Below are positions 6,594 through 13,585 of a stretch of 13,862 bases of DNA, one piece after another (the stretch's first letter is position 1; every line of letters begins with the position of its first letter). The stretch covers positions 1-13,862 of the forward strand of contig MNYE01000078.1 in the NCBI GenBank assembly GCA_001873005.1, written 5' to 3'. The position numbers and the translations under genes were made by a program. The DNA comes from Dehalococcoidia bacterium CG2_30_46_9 (lineage in GTDB: Bacteria; Chloroflexota; Dehalococcoidia; GIF9; AB-539-J10). The notes under the pieces are model-generated. The model searched no databases, was not told the origin of the DNA, and saw only the letters and a list, made by a program, of their open reading frames with translations.

Positions 6594-8030
6594 CTATTTG
6601 GCGCGCCGTACAGGCCTAATATCGCCACGATAATCTGGGACGATGATATTAAACACCAGACTTAGCTTAGGGTCTACCATCCGTGAACTGAATCGCACTT
6701 CAGTCTCCTCTAAAGAGGCGCAGGTAGTAATAACGGTAGGTAACATGCCATTATAGCGATAATTGATTAACTGGTATAGCTTTTCTTGAGCCCAAGGAGT
6801 AGCTGAGTGCTGTCCAAAATCATCGAGTATCAGGAGAGGGGCAGTCTTAATTCTCTCAAAAAACTCATCGTAAGATATCTTGCTTTCAGGACTAAAAGTT
6901 GAGCGCAGGTGGTCAAGAAGGTCAGGAACAACAACAAAAAGTGCTGGCTTACCTTGTGCTAACCGATAGTTAGCAATCGCCGCTGCCAGATGAGTCTTGC
7001 CACAACCATTGACACCCTGAAATATCAACCAGCCTTCCGGATTAGAGGCGAATTCCTTGGCAAGCTGAAAAGCTTGCCTCAGATTTTGACGCTGCTCCGG
7101 AGAGAGATTCAAACGCTTGCAATCAAAATTATCGAAGGTCATCATTCGTAACAGCTCTAATTGCAAGGGAGACTGCTCCGCCTCACTTCCCACTAGGGGG
7201 GAGATTGTGCATATTTGGCAGAATCCTTTATCATCAAGATGCCTGCGTAAGCGTTCATTGAGTTTTTCTAGTGAGACATCAATAGTAATTACAGTAGGTA
7301 AGCCGGTGTTGAAACGATGATCAAAAAGTTGCTCCAGTTTTTCCTGTGCCCAGGGGGTAGCACTTCCCATGCCAAGGTCATCAAGAACCAGCAATGGGAT
7401 ATTCTTTACCCGTTCAAAAAGCTCATCATAGCTCAAATCTGATGACGGACTAAAAGCAGAGCGAAGATGGTCTAGAAGGTCAGAGACTCCAATATAGAAC
7501 ACAGGTTGTCCCATAGCTAGACGATGGTTAGCAATAGCACAAGCCAGATGGGTTTTGCCACTACCGGTAGGACCCAGGAAAACTAGCCAACCCTTAGGTT
7601 TATTGACAAATGCCAGAGCAGTTTGGTAAACCTGAGTAAAATTTTCTTGAGAAGCAATGAGATTGCCACGCTCTGCTCGCAATGACTCAGGACCTTTCGA
7701 CGACAAAGTATCAAAAGTAAACCGGGATAGAGTACCAAGATTACTATATCTCTCCAGATAGGTTAGCTTCTCTTTTTGCAGGTAAGCCATCTTACACTGG
7801 CAAGGTACTACTCGGCTGAAGTCGGGTTTCCCTGAATCCAGAAGAGGATGAATAAAACCAGCCCCGCTACAAACAGAACAGCCCTGAATCAAGTTCAGGG
7901 CACCATCACCTTGAGATCCTTCGTTTCGCTCAGGATGACACTTCGTGTCATCTTTGGACGAGGTGTCCGTATTTGCCCTTGATATATTTGTCGGGACCAC
8001 CTTCTTTAAAACTTGCTCTATACTTTCCAC
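6594..8030 (-). CDS. DnaC/DnaI-like replicative helicase loader with two tandem AAA+ modules
   Basis: This protein probably loads DnaB onto DNA. A zinc-binding region (C51, C54, C77, C79; CSVCSGAGF...PCQC) precedes two consecutive AAA+ ATPase modules. Module 1 has Walker A GPTGSGKT (K159) and Walker B VLDDLG (D217, D218). Module 2 has GVNGCGKT (K345) and ILDDFG (D403, D404). The modules share AIANxRLAxGxP, DLLDHLRSxFSP, SATPWAQEKL and LPTVIT, so they arose by duplication. Only module 2 keeps an SR motif (RFSSRMVDP) where DnaC has its arginine finger; module 1 has RLRRHLDDK. DnaC and DnaI are about half this length and have one module. The start is uncertain: GTG at 8030 has a GAAGG site but overlaps dnaD by 83 bp. 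Residues about 28-50 are encoded by a dispersed repeat (7882-7954). The upstream neighbours are dnaB and the DnaD-domain gene. Confidence 0.9.
   Translation of the reverse strand: MESIEQVLKKVVPTNISRANTDTSSKDDTKCHPERNEGSQGDGALNLIQGCSVCSGAGFIHPLLDSGKPDFSRVVPCQCKMAYLQKEKLTYLERYSNLGTLSRFTFDTLSSKGPESLRAERGNLIASQENFTQVYQTALAFVNKPKGWLVFLGPTGSGKTHLACAIANHRLAMGQPVFYIGVSDLLDHLRSAFSPSSDLSYDELFERVKNIPLLVLDDLGMGSATPWAQEKLEQLFDHRFNTGLPTVITIDVSLEKLNERLRRHLDDKGFCQICTISPLVGSEAEQSPLQLELLRMMTFDNFDCKRLNLSPEQRQNLRQAFQLAKEFASNPEGWLIFQGVNGCGKTHLAAAIANYRLAQGKPALFVVVPDLLDHLRSTFSPESKISYDEFFERIKTAPLLILDDFGQHSATPWAQEKLYQLINYRYNGMLPTVITTCASLEETEVRFSSRMVDPKLSLVFNIIVPDYRGDIRPVRRAK
7882..7954. repeat. Dispersed palindromic repeat inserted at the dnaD/loader junction
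   Basis: The element contains the palindrome CCCTGAATCAAGTTCAGGG (7882-7900). It ends with TCAGGATGACA (7930-7940), matching the terminal sequence of the copy at 12381-12457. Next to that end, GATGACAC (7934-7941) is mirrored by GTGTCATC (7945-7952). It is fully inside the loader reading frame, where it encodes a CHPERNEGSQGDG-type peptide, and it also supplies the stop codon of the DnaD-domain gene (7948-7950). Confidence 0.8.
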
Positions 8031-8502
8031 CTTCTTTACCTTCGCTAGCCCAGTGCTCCAGGATACGAGAGATGTATCTCCAGCTGCGCTTATTCAACAT
8101 AACTGCTTCCTTAAAAGCCCGCTTAATCCATTCCTCAGGATAGAGCCTCTGAGCTTCTTTAAGTTCTTCAATAATCATAGGCGTTAGCATGCCTATATTT
8201 TGCTCATAGAGAGAAAAGATATTACCCCGTGATGTGAGAGAGGAGACTAGTTCGTAAGCTTCTCCTGTCTCATCCTCAATCCTCCGCAAAATGCCATGAC
8301 CCACCGCCAGATTCAAAACTCGGCGCAATGTTTCCTCGCCCATTTCAATCATTGAAGTAATGCATGATAACAGTTCTTTGTAGGTAACAAAGGAAGAATG
8401 TGTTCTCCTTTGATCCAGTAAGTAAAATAGACATAGCATTGCTTTAAGCTCGTCTAAATCGCGAGTTTTGGGCATCACTTGAGTCAAAAAAACATCTATC
8501 AT
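7948..8502 (-). CDS. DnaD-domain replication initiation protein
   Basis: This 184-residue protein belongs to the DnaD/DnaB-like primosome family that bridges DNA, DnaB helicase and loader in low-GC Gram-positives and Chloroflexi. The N-terminal 85 residues resemble a winged helix (LDELKAMLCLFYLL...FVTYKELL...LRRVLNLAVGHGILRRI). Residues about 105-152 form the DnaD C-terminal domain, with YEQNIGMLTPMIIEELKEA, YPEEWIKRAFKEAV and NKRSWRYISRILEHWASEGK. The gene starts at ATG 8502 and overlaps the dnaB stop by 4 bp (ATGA), so the two are translationally coupled. Compared with relatives it seems to lack a short N-terminal lead-in. Its stop lies in the inserted repeat; the KYGHLVQR end still looks native. 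Confidence 0.9.
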   Translation of the reverse strand: MIDVFLTQVMPKTRDLDELKAMLCLFYLLDQRRTHSSFVTYKELLSCITSMIEMGEETLRRVLNLAVGHGILRRIEDETGEAYELVSSLTSRGNIFSLYEQNIGMLTPMIIEELKEAQRLYPEEWIKRAFKEAVMLNKRSWRYISRILEHWASEGKEGGKYRASFKEGGPDKYIKGKYGHLVQR

Positions 8503-9869
8503 ACCTTTGCTTCTTGCCCTAAATTATCAAACTTAGCAATCTTACTTATAAAGCGCAGCTTAACTTGCCCTAGCGGACCATTGCGGTGTTTGGCAACAAT
8601 AATGTCAGCCATGCCTCGAGGATAGGGTTCCTTCTCGATGTCATGCACCTTGCTCCATTCCTCCACAGTGTAATAGATTTCATCACGGTAAATGAAGATA
8701 ACAACATCAGCATCCTGCTCAATGCTGCCGCTCTCCCGCAGATCAGCAAGCTGAGGTATATGAGAGGCACGCCACTCCACGGCACGGCTAAGTTGCGATA
8801 CTGCTAATACAGGCACATCTAGTTCTCGAGCCAGCAACTTTAACGCCCGAGTTATATTGCTGACTTCCTGGACTCGATTCTCATTCCTGCCATCTCCCTG
8901 TATTAATTGCAAATAATCTATGAGGATGAGGTCAATGCCTCGCTCAAAGTGAAGACGACGTGCCTTGCTCCTAATATCCATAATGCGAAGTTGAGGCGAG
9001 TCATCAATGTAAACAGGTAATTCTGACAGCACCCCGCTAGCTTCCATAATCCTCACTTCATCTTGCTCATTAAGGCTCCTCAAACGAATGCGCCTAGAAT
9101 CTACTCCGGACTCACAAGCTAGAAGGCGTTCCACCGCTGCCTCTCGAGACATTTCCAAGCTAAAGAGAGCAACGCAAGCCTTTAGACCAAAGGCAGCATT
9201 CCGAGCAATATTTAGAGCTAAACTGGTTTTGCCCAAACTGGGGCGAGCTGCGAGAACAATTAAATCAGACCTCTGCAATCCCCCCACGATGTCATCCAGC
9301 CCGGTAAAGCCAGTCAAGATGTGCGGTATTTTTCCCTCACCTGGGATAACAGCTTGTCCCGTCTCTTCAAAATATCCACTTAAAACTTCACGAATAGAAA
9401 TAAAATCACGAGGGCTTTGCCTTTTTCGTACCTGAAACAAGATATCTTCAGCTTTGTTTAGAGTAGCTTCAACATCGGGACCAGCCTCATAGCCAACGGC
9501 AGCAATCTGCCCGGCAGCAGCAATCAACCTCCGCATTACCGCCATATTGGATACAATCTGAGCGTAATATTCCACATGGAGAGATGTAGGCACAATGGAT
9601 ATCAGATAGCTTAAATAAGCAGCACCACCAATTCGTTCCAGGTTATTAAGGCGCGCTAATTCATGAGCTACTGTGATCTGGTTTATAGCTTCATTGCGCT
9701 GGTAAAGAGAAAAACAAGCCTCATAAATCAAACGATGCGTTTCCTCCCAAAAATCATCGGGCCTAAGAAAGCTGGCGATTTTTAATATGGCATCGGGATC
9801 AATAAGCAAGGAGCCAATAACTGCTTCCTCTGCCTCAACATCGTGAGGAGGTAATTTTTCCTGTGCCAT
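8499..9869 (-). CDS. dnaB: Replicative DNA helicase DnaB
   Basis: This 456-residue protein is the hexameric 5'-3' replicative helicase. The N-terminal domain starts LPPHDVEAEEAVIGSLLIDPDAI. The RecA-like C-terminal domain has Walker A ARPSLGKTSLAL (K214), the region FSLEMSREAAVERLLACESGV, and Walker B LILIDYLQLIQG. A later block, SQLSRAVEWR...PQLADLRESGSIEQDADVVIFIYRDE, carries the sensor and arginine-finger segment. Length and order match standard DnaB, and there is no intein. The ATG at 9869 has only a weak ribosome-binding site. It is the first gene of the dnaB-dnaD-loader series; a promoter may lie in the AT-rich repeat upstream, but none is clear. Confidence 0.97.
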   Translation of the reverse strand: MAQEKLPPHDVEAEEAVIGSLLIDPDAILKIASFLRPDDFWEETHRLIYEACFSLYQRNEAINQITVAHELARLNNLERIGGAAYLSYLISIVPTSLHVEYYAQIVSNMAVMRRLIAAAGQIAAVGYEAGPDVEATLNKAEDILFQVRKRQSPRDFISIREVLSGYFEETGQAVIPGEGKIPHILTGFTGLDDIVGGLQRSDLIVLAARPSLGKTSLALNIARNAAFGLKACVALFSLEMSREAAVERLLACESGVDSRRIRLRSLNEQDEVRIMEASGVLSELPVYIDDSPQLRIMDIRSKARRLHFERGIDLILIDYLQLIQGDGRNENRVQEVSNITRALKLLARELDVPVLAVSQLSRAVEWRASHIPQLADLRESGSIEQDADVVIFIYRDEIYYTVEEWSKVHDIEKEPYPRGMADIIVAKHRNGPLGQVKLRFISKIAKFDNLGQEAKV

Positions 9870-9880
9870 ATCTCAAAAGC

Positions 9881-9968
9881 AAATCCTAAATTCTAATTTC
9901 TAAACTCTAAACAAATTCCAAATCCAAAATCAAAAATCTCAATGTTTAAGATTTAGTGCTTAGGATTT
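9881..9968. repeat. 88-bp MITE-like AT-rich repeat between rplI and dnaB
   Basis: The gap between dnaB and rplI is almost filled by an AT-rich element with perfect 9-bp terminal inverted repeats: AAATCCTAA (9881-9889) and TTAGGATTT (9960-9968). Internally, the dnaB-proximal half is a degenerate 7-bp-phased series, read on the minus strand as GTTTAGA GTTTAGA AATTAGA ATTTAGG. I see no target-site duplication and no coding potential. Similar CTAAAT/ATTTAG-type elements are common between genes in uncultured bacterial genomes, to my recollection. Confidence 0.6.
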
Positions 9969-9978
9969 TCATATCTTA

Positions 9979-10419
9979 TTATTCCACCACTACTGTGATT
10001 TGCGGTCTAATATCTTTAGATATTCTGAGAGTTATTTCATATCTTCCGGCTTGCCGCAAAGGCTTATCCATCTCTATACTTTTTTTGTCAATAACACAAT
10101 TCTTCACTCGGCTTAGTTCCTCTGCTATATCAGCTGCGGTGATGGAGCCAAACAGGCGCTCATCAGCACCAATATGAGCTTGGAAGTGGACTTCAGTTCC
10201 CTCAATTTGCTTAGCCAGCTCTTCGAGCTTAACTCGATCAATAGTTTCTTTATGCTTTTCCTTTCCCAAACTTAACTTCACTTGCTTCTCAATAGTAGGT
10301 GTGGCTAGTAAAGCTAGACCCTGAGGTAGCAAAAAGTTTTTAGCATATCCCCGGCTTAGCTCTTTTATCTCCCCTGCCTTCCCTTTTCCCTGAACATCTT
10401 TTATGAAGATTACTTTCAT
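9979..10419 (-). CDS. rplI: 50S ribosomal protein L9
   Basis: This 146-residue protein is bL9, which binds 23S rRNA domain V near the base of the L1 stalk and supports reading-frame fidelity. The N-terminal domain [40 protein letters not shown] is canonical. It is followed by the charged connecting helix and the C-terminal domain ([20 protein letters not shown], ending [18 protein letters not shown]). Length is typical. The ATG overlaps the trxB stop by 4 bp (ATGA), so its translation is likely coupled to trxB. It is apart from the usual rpsF-ssb-rpsR cluster but keeps the common neighbour dnaB. Confidence 0.97.
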   Translation of the reverse strand: MKVIFIKDVQGKGKAGEIKELSRGYAKNFLLPQGLALLATPTIEKQVKLSLGKEKHKETIDRVKLEELAKQIEGTEVHFQAHIGADERLFGSITAADIAEELSRVKNCVIDKKSIEMDKPLRQAGRYEITLRISKDIRPQITVVVE

Positions 10420-11351
10420 GGCGAGCTTAAAAACCTCCCCGCTGCTACGGCAGCAACAGCACCATCGCCAGCAGCAGCTACCGCTTGCCTGATGGAATTG
10501 TGCCGAACATCACCAGCAGCGAAAATCCCGGGTACTTCTGTCTCCATCAATTCATTAGTGATTACGCAACCTTGTTCATCCAAAGGCAAAACACCTTGCA
10601 CATAGCTAGTATTGGGCTCCATACCAACAGCAATAAAAACTCCTGCCACCGGGAGTAGTGATATTGTAGCATCTTTAGTCTTTCTCAACATGATCTGTTT
10701 CACTACCTTATTCCCTTCTATTTCAGTAACTAGACTGTCCAAGATGAATTTTATTTTCTTCTCAGCCATAGCTTTTTCCTGGAGTATTTTACTAGCCCGG
10801 AGCTGGCTCCGACGATGGATGATCGCCACCAGAGAAGCAAACTTACTTAAGTAAAGAGCCTCGCTTAAGGCAGTGTCTCCACCCCCTACCACAGCCACTT
10901 CCTTATCCCGGAATAAAGGACCATCACATGTAGCGCAGTAAGAAACACCCTTGCCCGTAAACTCATCTTCACCGGGGACACCCAATTTACGGAATTGCGC
11001 GCCAGAGGCAATTATCACACATTCAGCAACAAAATCACCCTCAGTGGTATCAATTACATTATGTTTCAGCCCTGAACTAGATTCAGGGTTAACACTAACA
11101 ACCTCAGCGAGCAAAGTTTCCATCCCATACTTGCTGGCTTGTTGGTGGATAAGTTGCCCTAACTCTATGCCTGAAATTCCCTGAGGAAAACCAGGGTAAT
11201 TTTCTACTTGTTCAGCTCTGGTTACCTGTCCACCGATGACTTCTTTTTCTACGAGCAAAGTGCGAAGTCTAGAACGGGCACAGTAAAGTCCCGCGGTAAG
11301 CCCAGCAGGTCCACCGCCAACAATGATTACCTGATAAGTTCTCTCAAACAT
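10416..11351 (-). CDS. trxB: Thioredoxin-disulfide reductase
   Basis: This 311-residue flavoenzyme transfers electrons from NAD(P)H via FAD to thioredoxin. It has the FAD motif [15 protein letters not shown] (residues about 9-23), the redox pair C139-A-T-C142, and the nucleotide-binding [24 protein letters not shown] follows, the HRRxxxRA signature associated with NADPH preference. The C-terminal FAD motif is [10 protein letters not shown]. The protein is full-length. Residues around 88-94 (NPESSSGL) are encoded by a palindrome of the repeat family that also occurs at 7882 and 12392, in a surface loop before the VIIASGA strand. The gene sits 8 bp after the activase stop and overlaps rplI. Neighbouring low-potential iron-sulfur enzymes make a redox link plausible but unproven. 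Confidence 0.95.
   Translation of the reverse strand: MFERTYQVIIVGGGPAGLTAGLYCARSRLRTLLVEKEVIGGQVTRAEQVENYPGFPQGISGIELGQLIHQQASKYGMETLLAEVVSVNPESSSGLKHNVIDTTEGDFVAECVIIASGAQFRKLGVPGEDEFTGKGVSYCATCDGPLFRDKEVAVVGGGDTALSEALYLSKFASLVAIIHRRSQLRASKILQEKAMAEKKIKFILDSLVTEIEGNKVVKQIMLRKTKDATISLLPVAGVFIAVGMEPNTSYVQGVLPLDEQGCVITNELMETEVPGIFAAGDVRHNSIRQAVAAAGDGAVAAVAAGRFLSSP
11070..11088. repeat. Solo palindromic repeat core within trxB
   Basis: CCCTGAACTAGATTCAGGG has the same 7-bp arms (CCCTGAA/TTCAGGG) as the cores at 7882-7900 and 12392-12410. Its reverse complement differs from them at 1 of 19 positions, so it is inserted in the opposite orientation. The flanking TGTCA/TGACA ends of the longer copies are missing. 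It is in frame and causes no stop. Confidence 0.65.
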
Positions 11352-11359
11352 ATTAGAGT

Positions 11360-12328
11360 TTACTTCATGGCTACGGCATTTTCCCAGCGGTCACAACGTC
11401 CCCCCCACCGAGCAAGGATTCTGCCATCAAGGAAAAGCTGGGCAATCTCACATTGGTTTGGACAGGCTTTACAAATAAAAGAAGAGACATGGAAATCGGT
11501 CTCACTAATGCCAAATCCCTTAAATGTACTTTTGCTGGACGCGGTTGCCATTTCTTCATGCACCAGTAAAGCGGCACCTATGGCACCCATTAGTTCATGA
11601 TGAGGAGGAACAACAACCTCAGTATCTAAAACCTCGTTAAGTGCTTTAATTATCCCTTTATTGAAGGCTACGCCACCTTGAAATACCACCTTAGGCAAAA
11701 TTTTCTTGCCCAAAGCCACATTGTTGAAATAGTTGCGCACCAAAGCCTGGCACAGACCATAAAGAATGTCCTCGGTCTTATGCCCCATCTGTTGTTTGTG
11801 GATCATATCCGATTCAGCAAACACAGTGCACCGTCCGGCGATACGCACCGGCATTTTACTTTTCAGTGCCTGCTCACCAAATTCCTCGATCTTAATGTTC
11901 AATCGCGAAGCTTGATGGTCAAGGAAGCTGCCAGTCCCAGCAGCACATACTGTATTCATACCAAAGTCAATAACTACACCATCCCGAATAATGATAATCT
12001 TACTATCCTGACCACCGATTTCAATGACAGTCTGCACCTCAGGTATGTAGTGCATGGCAGCGATGGCATGACTAGTAACCTCATTTTTCACCAAGTCAGC
12101 GCCAAGAACAACACCAGCGAGGTAACGGGCACTTCCCGTGGTAGCTACCCCACAAATTTCCGTTCCCGGTGGCATTTGCTCTTTTATTGCTTTTAATCCC
12201 TCCTGAACTTGGACAATTGGCTTGCCCTGAGTGTGCAGGTAAGTTGAGGCAGCAAGTTGCCCGTCTTCACACAGTAACGCCAACTTGGTAGTAACTGAAC
12301 CAACATCAACACCAAGGTAAGTCTTCAT
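11360..12328 (-). CDS. ATP-dependent acyl-CoA dehydratase activase (BadF/BadG/BcrA/BcrD, HgdC type)
   Basis: This 322-residue ASKHA-fold ATPase couples ATP hydrolysis to injection of a low-potential electron into 2-hydroxyacyl-CoA dehydratase or related double-cubane Fe-S proteins. Seen are the phosphate-1 motif YLGVDVGSVTTKLAL, ATTGSARYL, the phosphate-2 region IEIGGQDSKII, and GGVAFNKG near the adenosine site. Cluster cysteines are C128 (NTVCAAGTGSFL) and C167 (GRCTVFAESDMIHKQQ), which in HgdC dimers hold a single bridging [4Fe-4S]. A C-terminal extension adds CKACPNQC and GGRCDRWE, beyond HgdC's usual 260 residues. GGAGG (12340-12344) lies 11 nt before ATG 12328. It follows two dehydratase-like genes and is followed by trxB. 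The actual substrate is unknown. Confidence 0.93.
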   Translation of the reverse strand: MKTYLGVDVGSVTTKLALLCEDGQLAASTYLHTQGKPIVQVQEGLKAIKEQMPPGTEICGVATTGSARYLAGVVLGADLVKNEVTSHAIAAMHYIPEVQTVIEIGGQDSKIIIIRDGVVIDFGMNTVCAAGTGSFLDHQASRLNIKIEEFGEQALKSKMPVRIAGRCTVFAESDMIHKQQMGHKTEDILYGLCQALVRNYFNNVALGKKILPKVVFQGGVAFNKGIIKALNEVLDTEVVVPPHHELMGAIGAALLVHEEMATASSKSTFKGFGISETDFHVSSFICKACPNQCEIAQLFLDGRILARWGGRCDRWENAVAMK

Positions 12329-12380
12329 TTCTCAAAGTTCCTCCTTTTTAGAAGAAAACTTAAGTGTTTACTCACCTTCA

Positions 12381-12457
12381 TGTCACCCTGACCCTGAATC
12401 AAGTTCAGGGGAAGGGTCTCGGTGAGATTCTTCGTCGCTTCGCTCCTCAGAATGACA
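12381..12457. repeat. 77-bp MITE-like repeat providing the C-terminus of the DUF2229-like gene
   Basis: The element has imperfect terminal inverted repeats, TGTCACCCTGA (12381-12391) and TCAGAATGACA (12447-12457), matching at 9 of 11 positions. It contains the palindrome CCCTGAATCAAGTTCAGGG (12392-12410). Read on the minus strand it encodes a CHSEERSDEESHRDP-type peptide and the stop codon of the overlapping gene. No target-site duplication is visible. Confidence 0.8.
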
Positions 12458-13585
12458 TACGGGTAAACGGTTAGAAAAAACTTTAATGTTACCTTTATCT
12501 CGCCTTCTTTTCCTTCTGAACTGTAATAAATCAACAAAAGCTTCTAGACGGGTCATCATGCCGGGCTTAGCCATTTGTTCATCACATAGCACAGTAAGCA
12601 CAGGCAAATCTTCCTTGGTTGAGCGCATTATATTTTGGGCTACCGTCTCAGGCATACAGGTAAATGGTGCTAGATGGATCAAGCCATCACAGCCATTGCG
12701 AGCACAGATCACCTTCTCCCCCACTGATTCCCAACCATCACCGCCAACATCTCGCTTGAGATAAGGCAAAGCTGCCTTGTGAACCTCTTTCCACTCATCT
12801 ATGCCCAGCCGATTAAGGAATAAACTGTATTTCACCCAGCGAGAAAGGGTCAGGGTGCGCTCTACCTCCACCCCCAGCTTTCCTAGTTCCATCTCTATGT
12901 CCATATTAGCAAATGGCTCTATAACAACATAAATTTCTCCCGCTAAAGCTATCTTCAAGGGGTCAGCCTGAGGACCCCGAGGCACTCGTTTCAACCTATC
13001 AATATATTCCCGATTTAACCTTTTTACTTCCTTATTATCCCTTGCCTCATCAATAGCCTGGATAGCCTCTCGATAAATACTATTAGCGAGCCCCTTTTCT
13101 ATCTCTACCGCCCGCACTTTCTGAACTTCCTTTTCTATCCTATCCAAAGCAAAGAGCTTACCCATGCCAAAACGGAAGGCCAGGATAATTTGAGGCCAGG
13201 GAGCTCCATGGCACAATGTTTTTATCATGTTAAGTATGCTGGCAAGCTTATGGCGAGATAGGTCAATGGTGAGAAAATGAGCATCATAGCCCAGGTCTCG
13301 AAGTATCTGCTCCTGATTTTTAGCATAATACCCCAAGCGGCAAATTCCCGTACCTCTGGCTTGAAGCACAGTATCCGCCCCCAACTCACAAGCCTCAATT
13401 AGATTGCCCAAGGTGAGCTTGTAGGGCAAGCAAGCTTCTACAGGTGAATATTTAACCCCTAGGTCGAGGGTTCGTTGACTGGTTGGCGGCGGGATTATCA
13501 AATCTTCGCCACCCGCCCCCAGCTTATTAGCCATAGCCTTCACCGGGATATAAACATTGCCAAAATGGGGTATGCCTATACGCAT
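12383..13585 (-). CDS. Acyl-CoA dehydratase activase-related protein (DUF2229/2-hydroxyglutaryl-CoA dehydratase-like)
   Basis: This 400-residue protein resembles the DUF2229 and HgdB-like family that usually accompanies ASKHA activases. Features are an N-terminal MRIGIPHFGNVYIPVKAMANKLG, a GVKYSPVEACLPYKLTLGN segment, GTGICRLGYY, and a C-terminal VICARNGCDGLIHLAPFTCMPE region with DEQMAKPGMMTRLEAFVDLL. The conserved cysteines (about C52, then in GICRLG and PFTCMPE) are likely cluster ligands, by analogy with the family. It overlaps the upstream relative by 10 bp and has an AGGAG site at 13595-13599. The protein of this family normally ends soon after LEAFVDLL. Here about 40 more residues follow, the last 25 being repeat-encoded (CHSEERSDEESHRDP), so the native stop was probably lost. 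The function is presumably reductive or electron-transfer. Confidence 0.85.
   Translation of the reverse strand: MRIGIPHFGNVYIPVKAMANKLGAGGEDLIIPPPTSQRTLDLGVKYSPVEACLPYKLTLGNLIEACELGADTVLQARGTGICRLGYYAKNQEQILRDLGYDAHFLTIDLSRHKLASILNMIKTLCHGAPWPQIILAFRFGMGKLFALDRIEKEVQKVRAVEIEKGLANSIYREAIQAIDEARDNKEVKRLNREYIDRLKRVPRGPQADPLKIALAGEIYVVIEPFANMDIEMELGKLGVEVERTLTLSRWVKYSLFLNRLGIDEWKEVHKAALPYLKRDVGGDGWESVGEKVICARNGCDGLIHLAPFTCMPETVAQNIMRSTKEDLPVLTVLCDEQMAKPGMMTRLEAFVDLLQFRRKRRRDKGNIKVFSNRLPVCHSEERSDEESHRDPSPELDSGSG

Noticed and set aside
9088..9435. Plus-strand ORF of 115 codons
   Set aside because: Antisense to dnaB, rich in Arg, Ser and Pro, with no recognisable motif.
11678..12196. Plus-strand ORF of 172 codons
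   Set aside because: It is fully antisense to the activase gene, which has clear family motifs. Composition is that of a shadow frame.
12325..12537. Minus-strand ORF beginning upstream of the activase and running through the repeat
   Set aside because: It is mainly the translation of the 77-bp repeat (LRSEATKNL-type peptide) in another frame, in the gap and the end of the neighbouring gene. No ribosome-binding site or family match.
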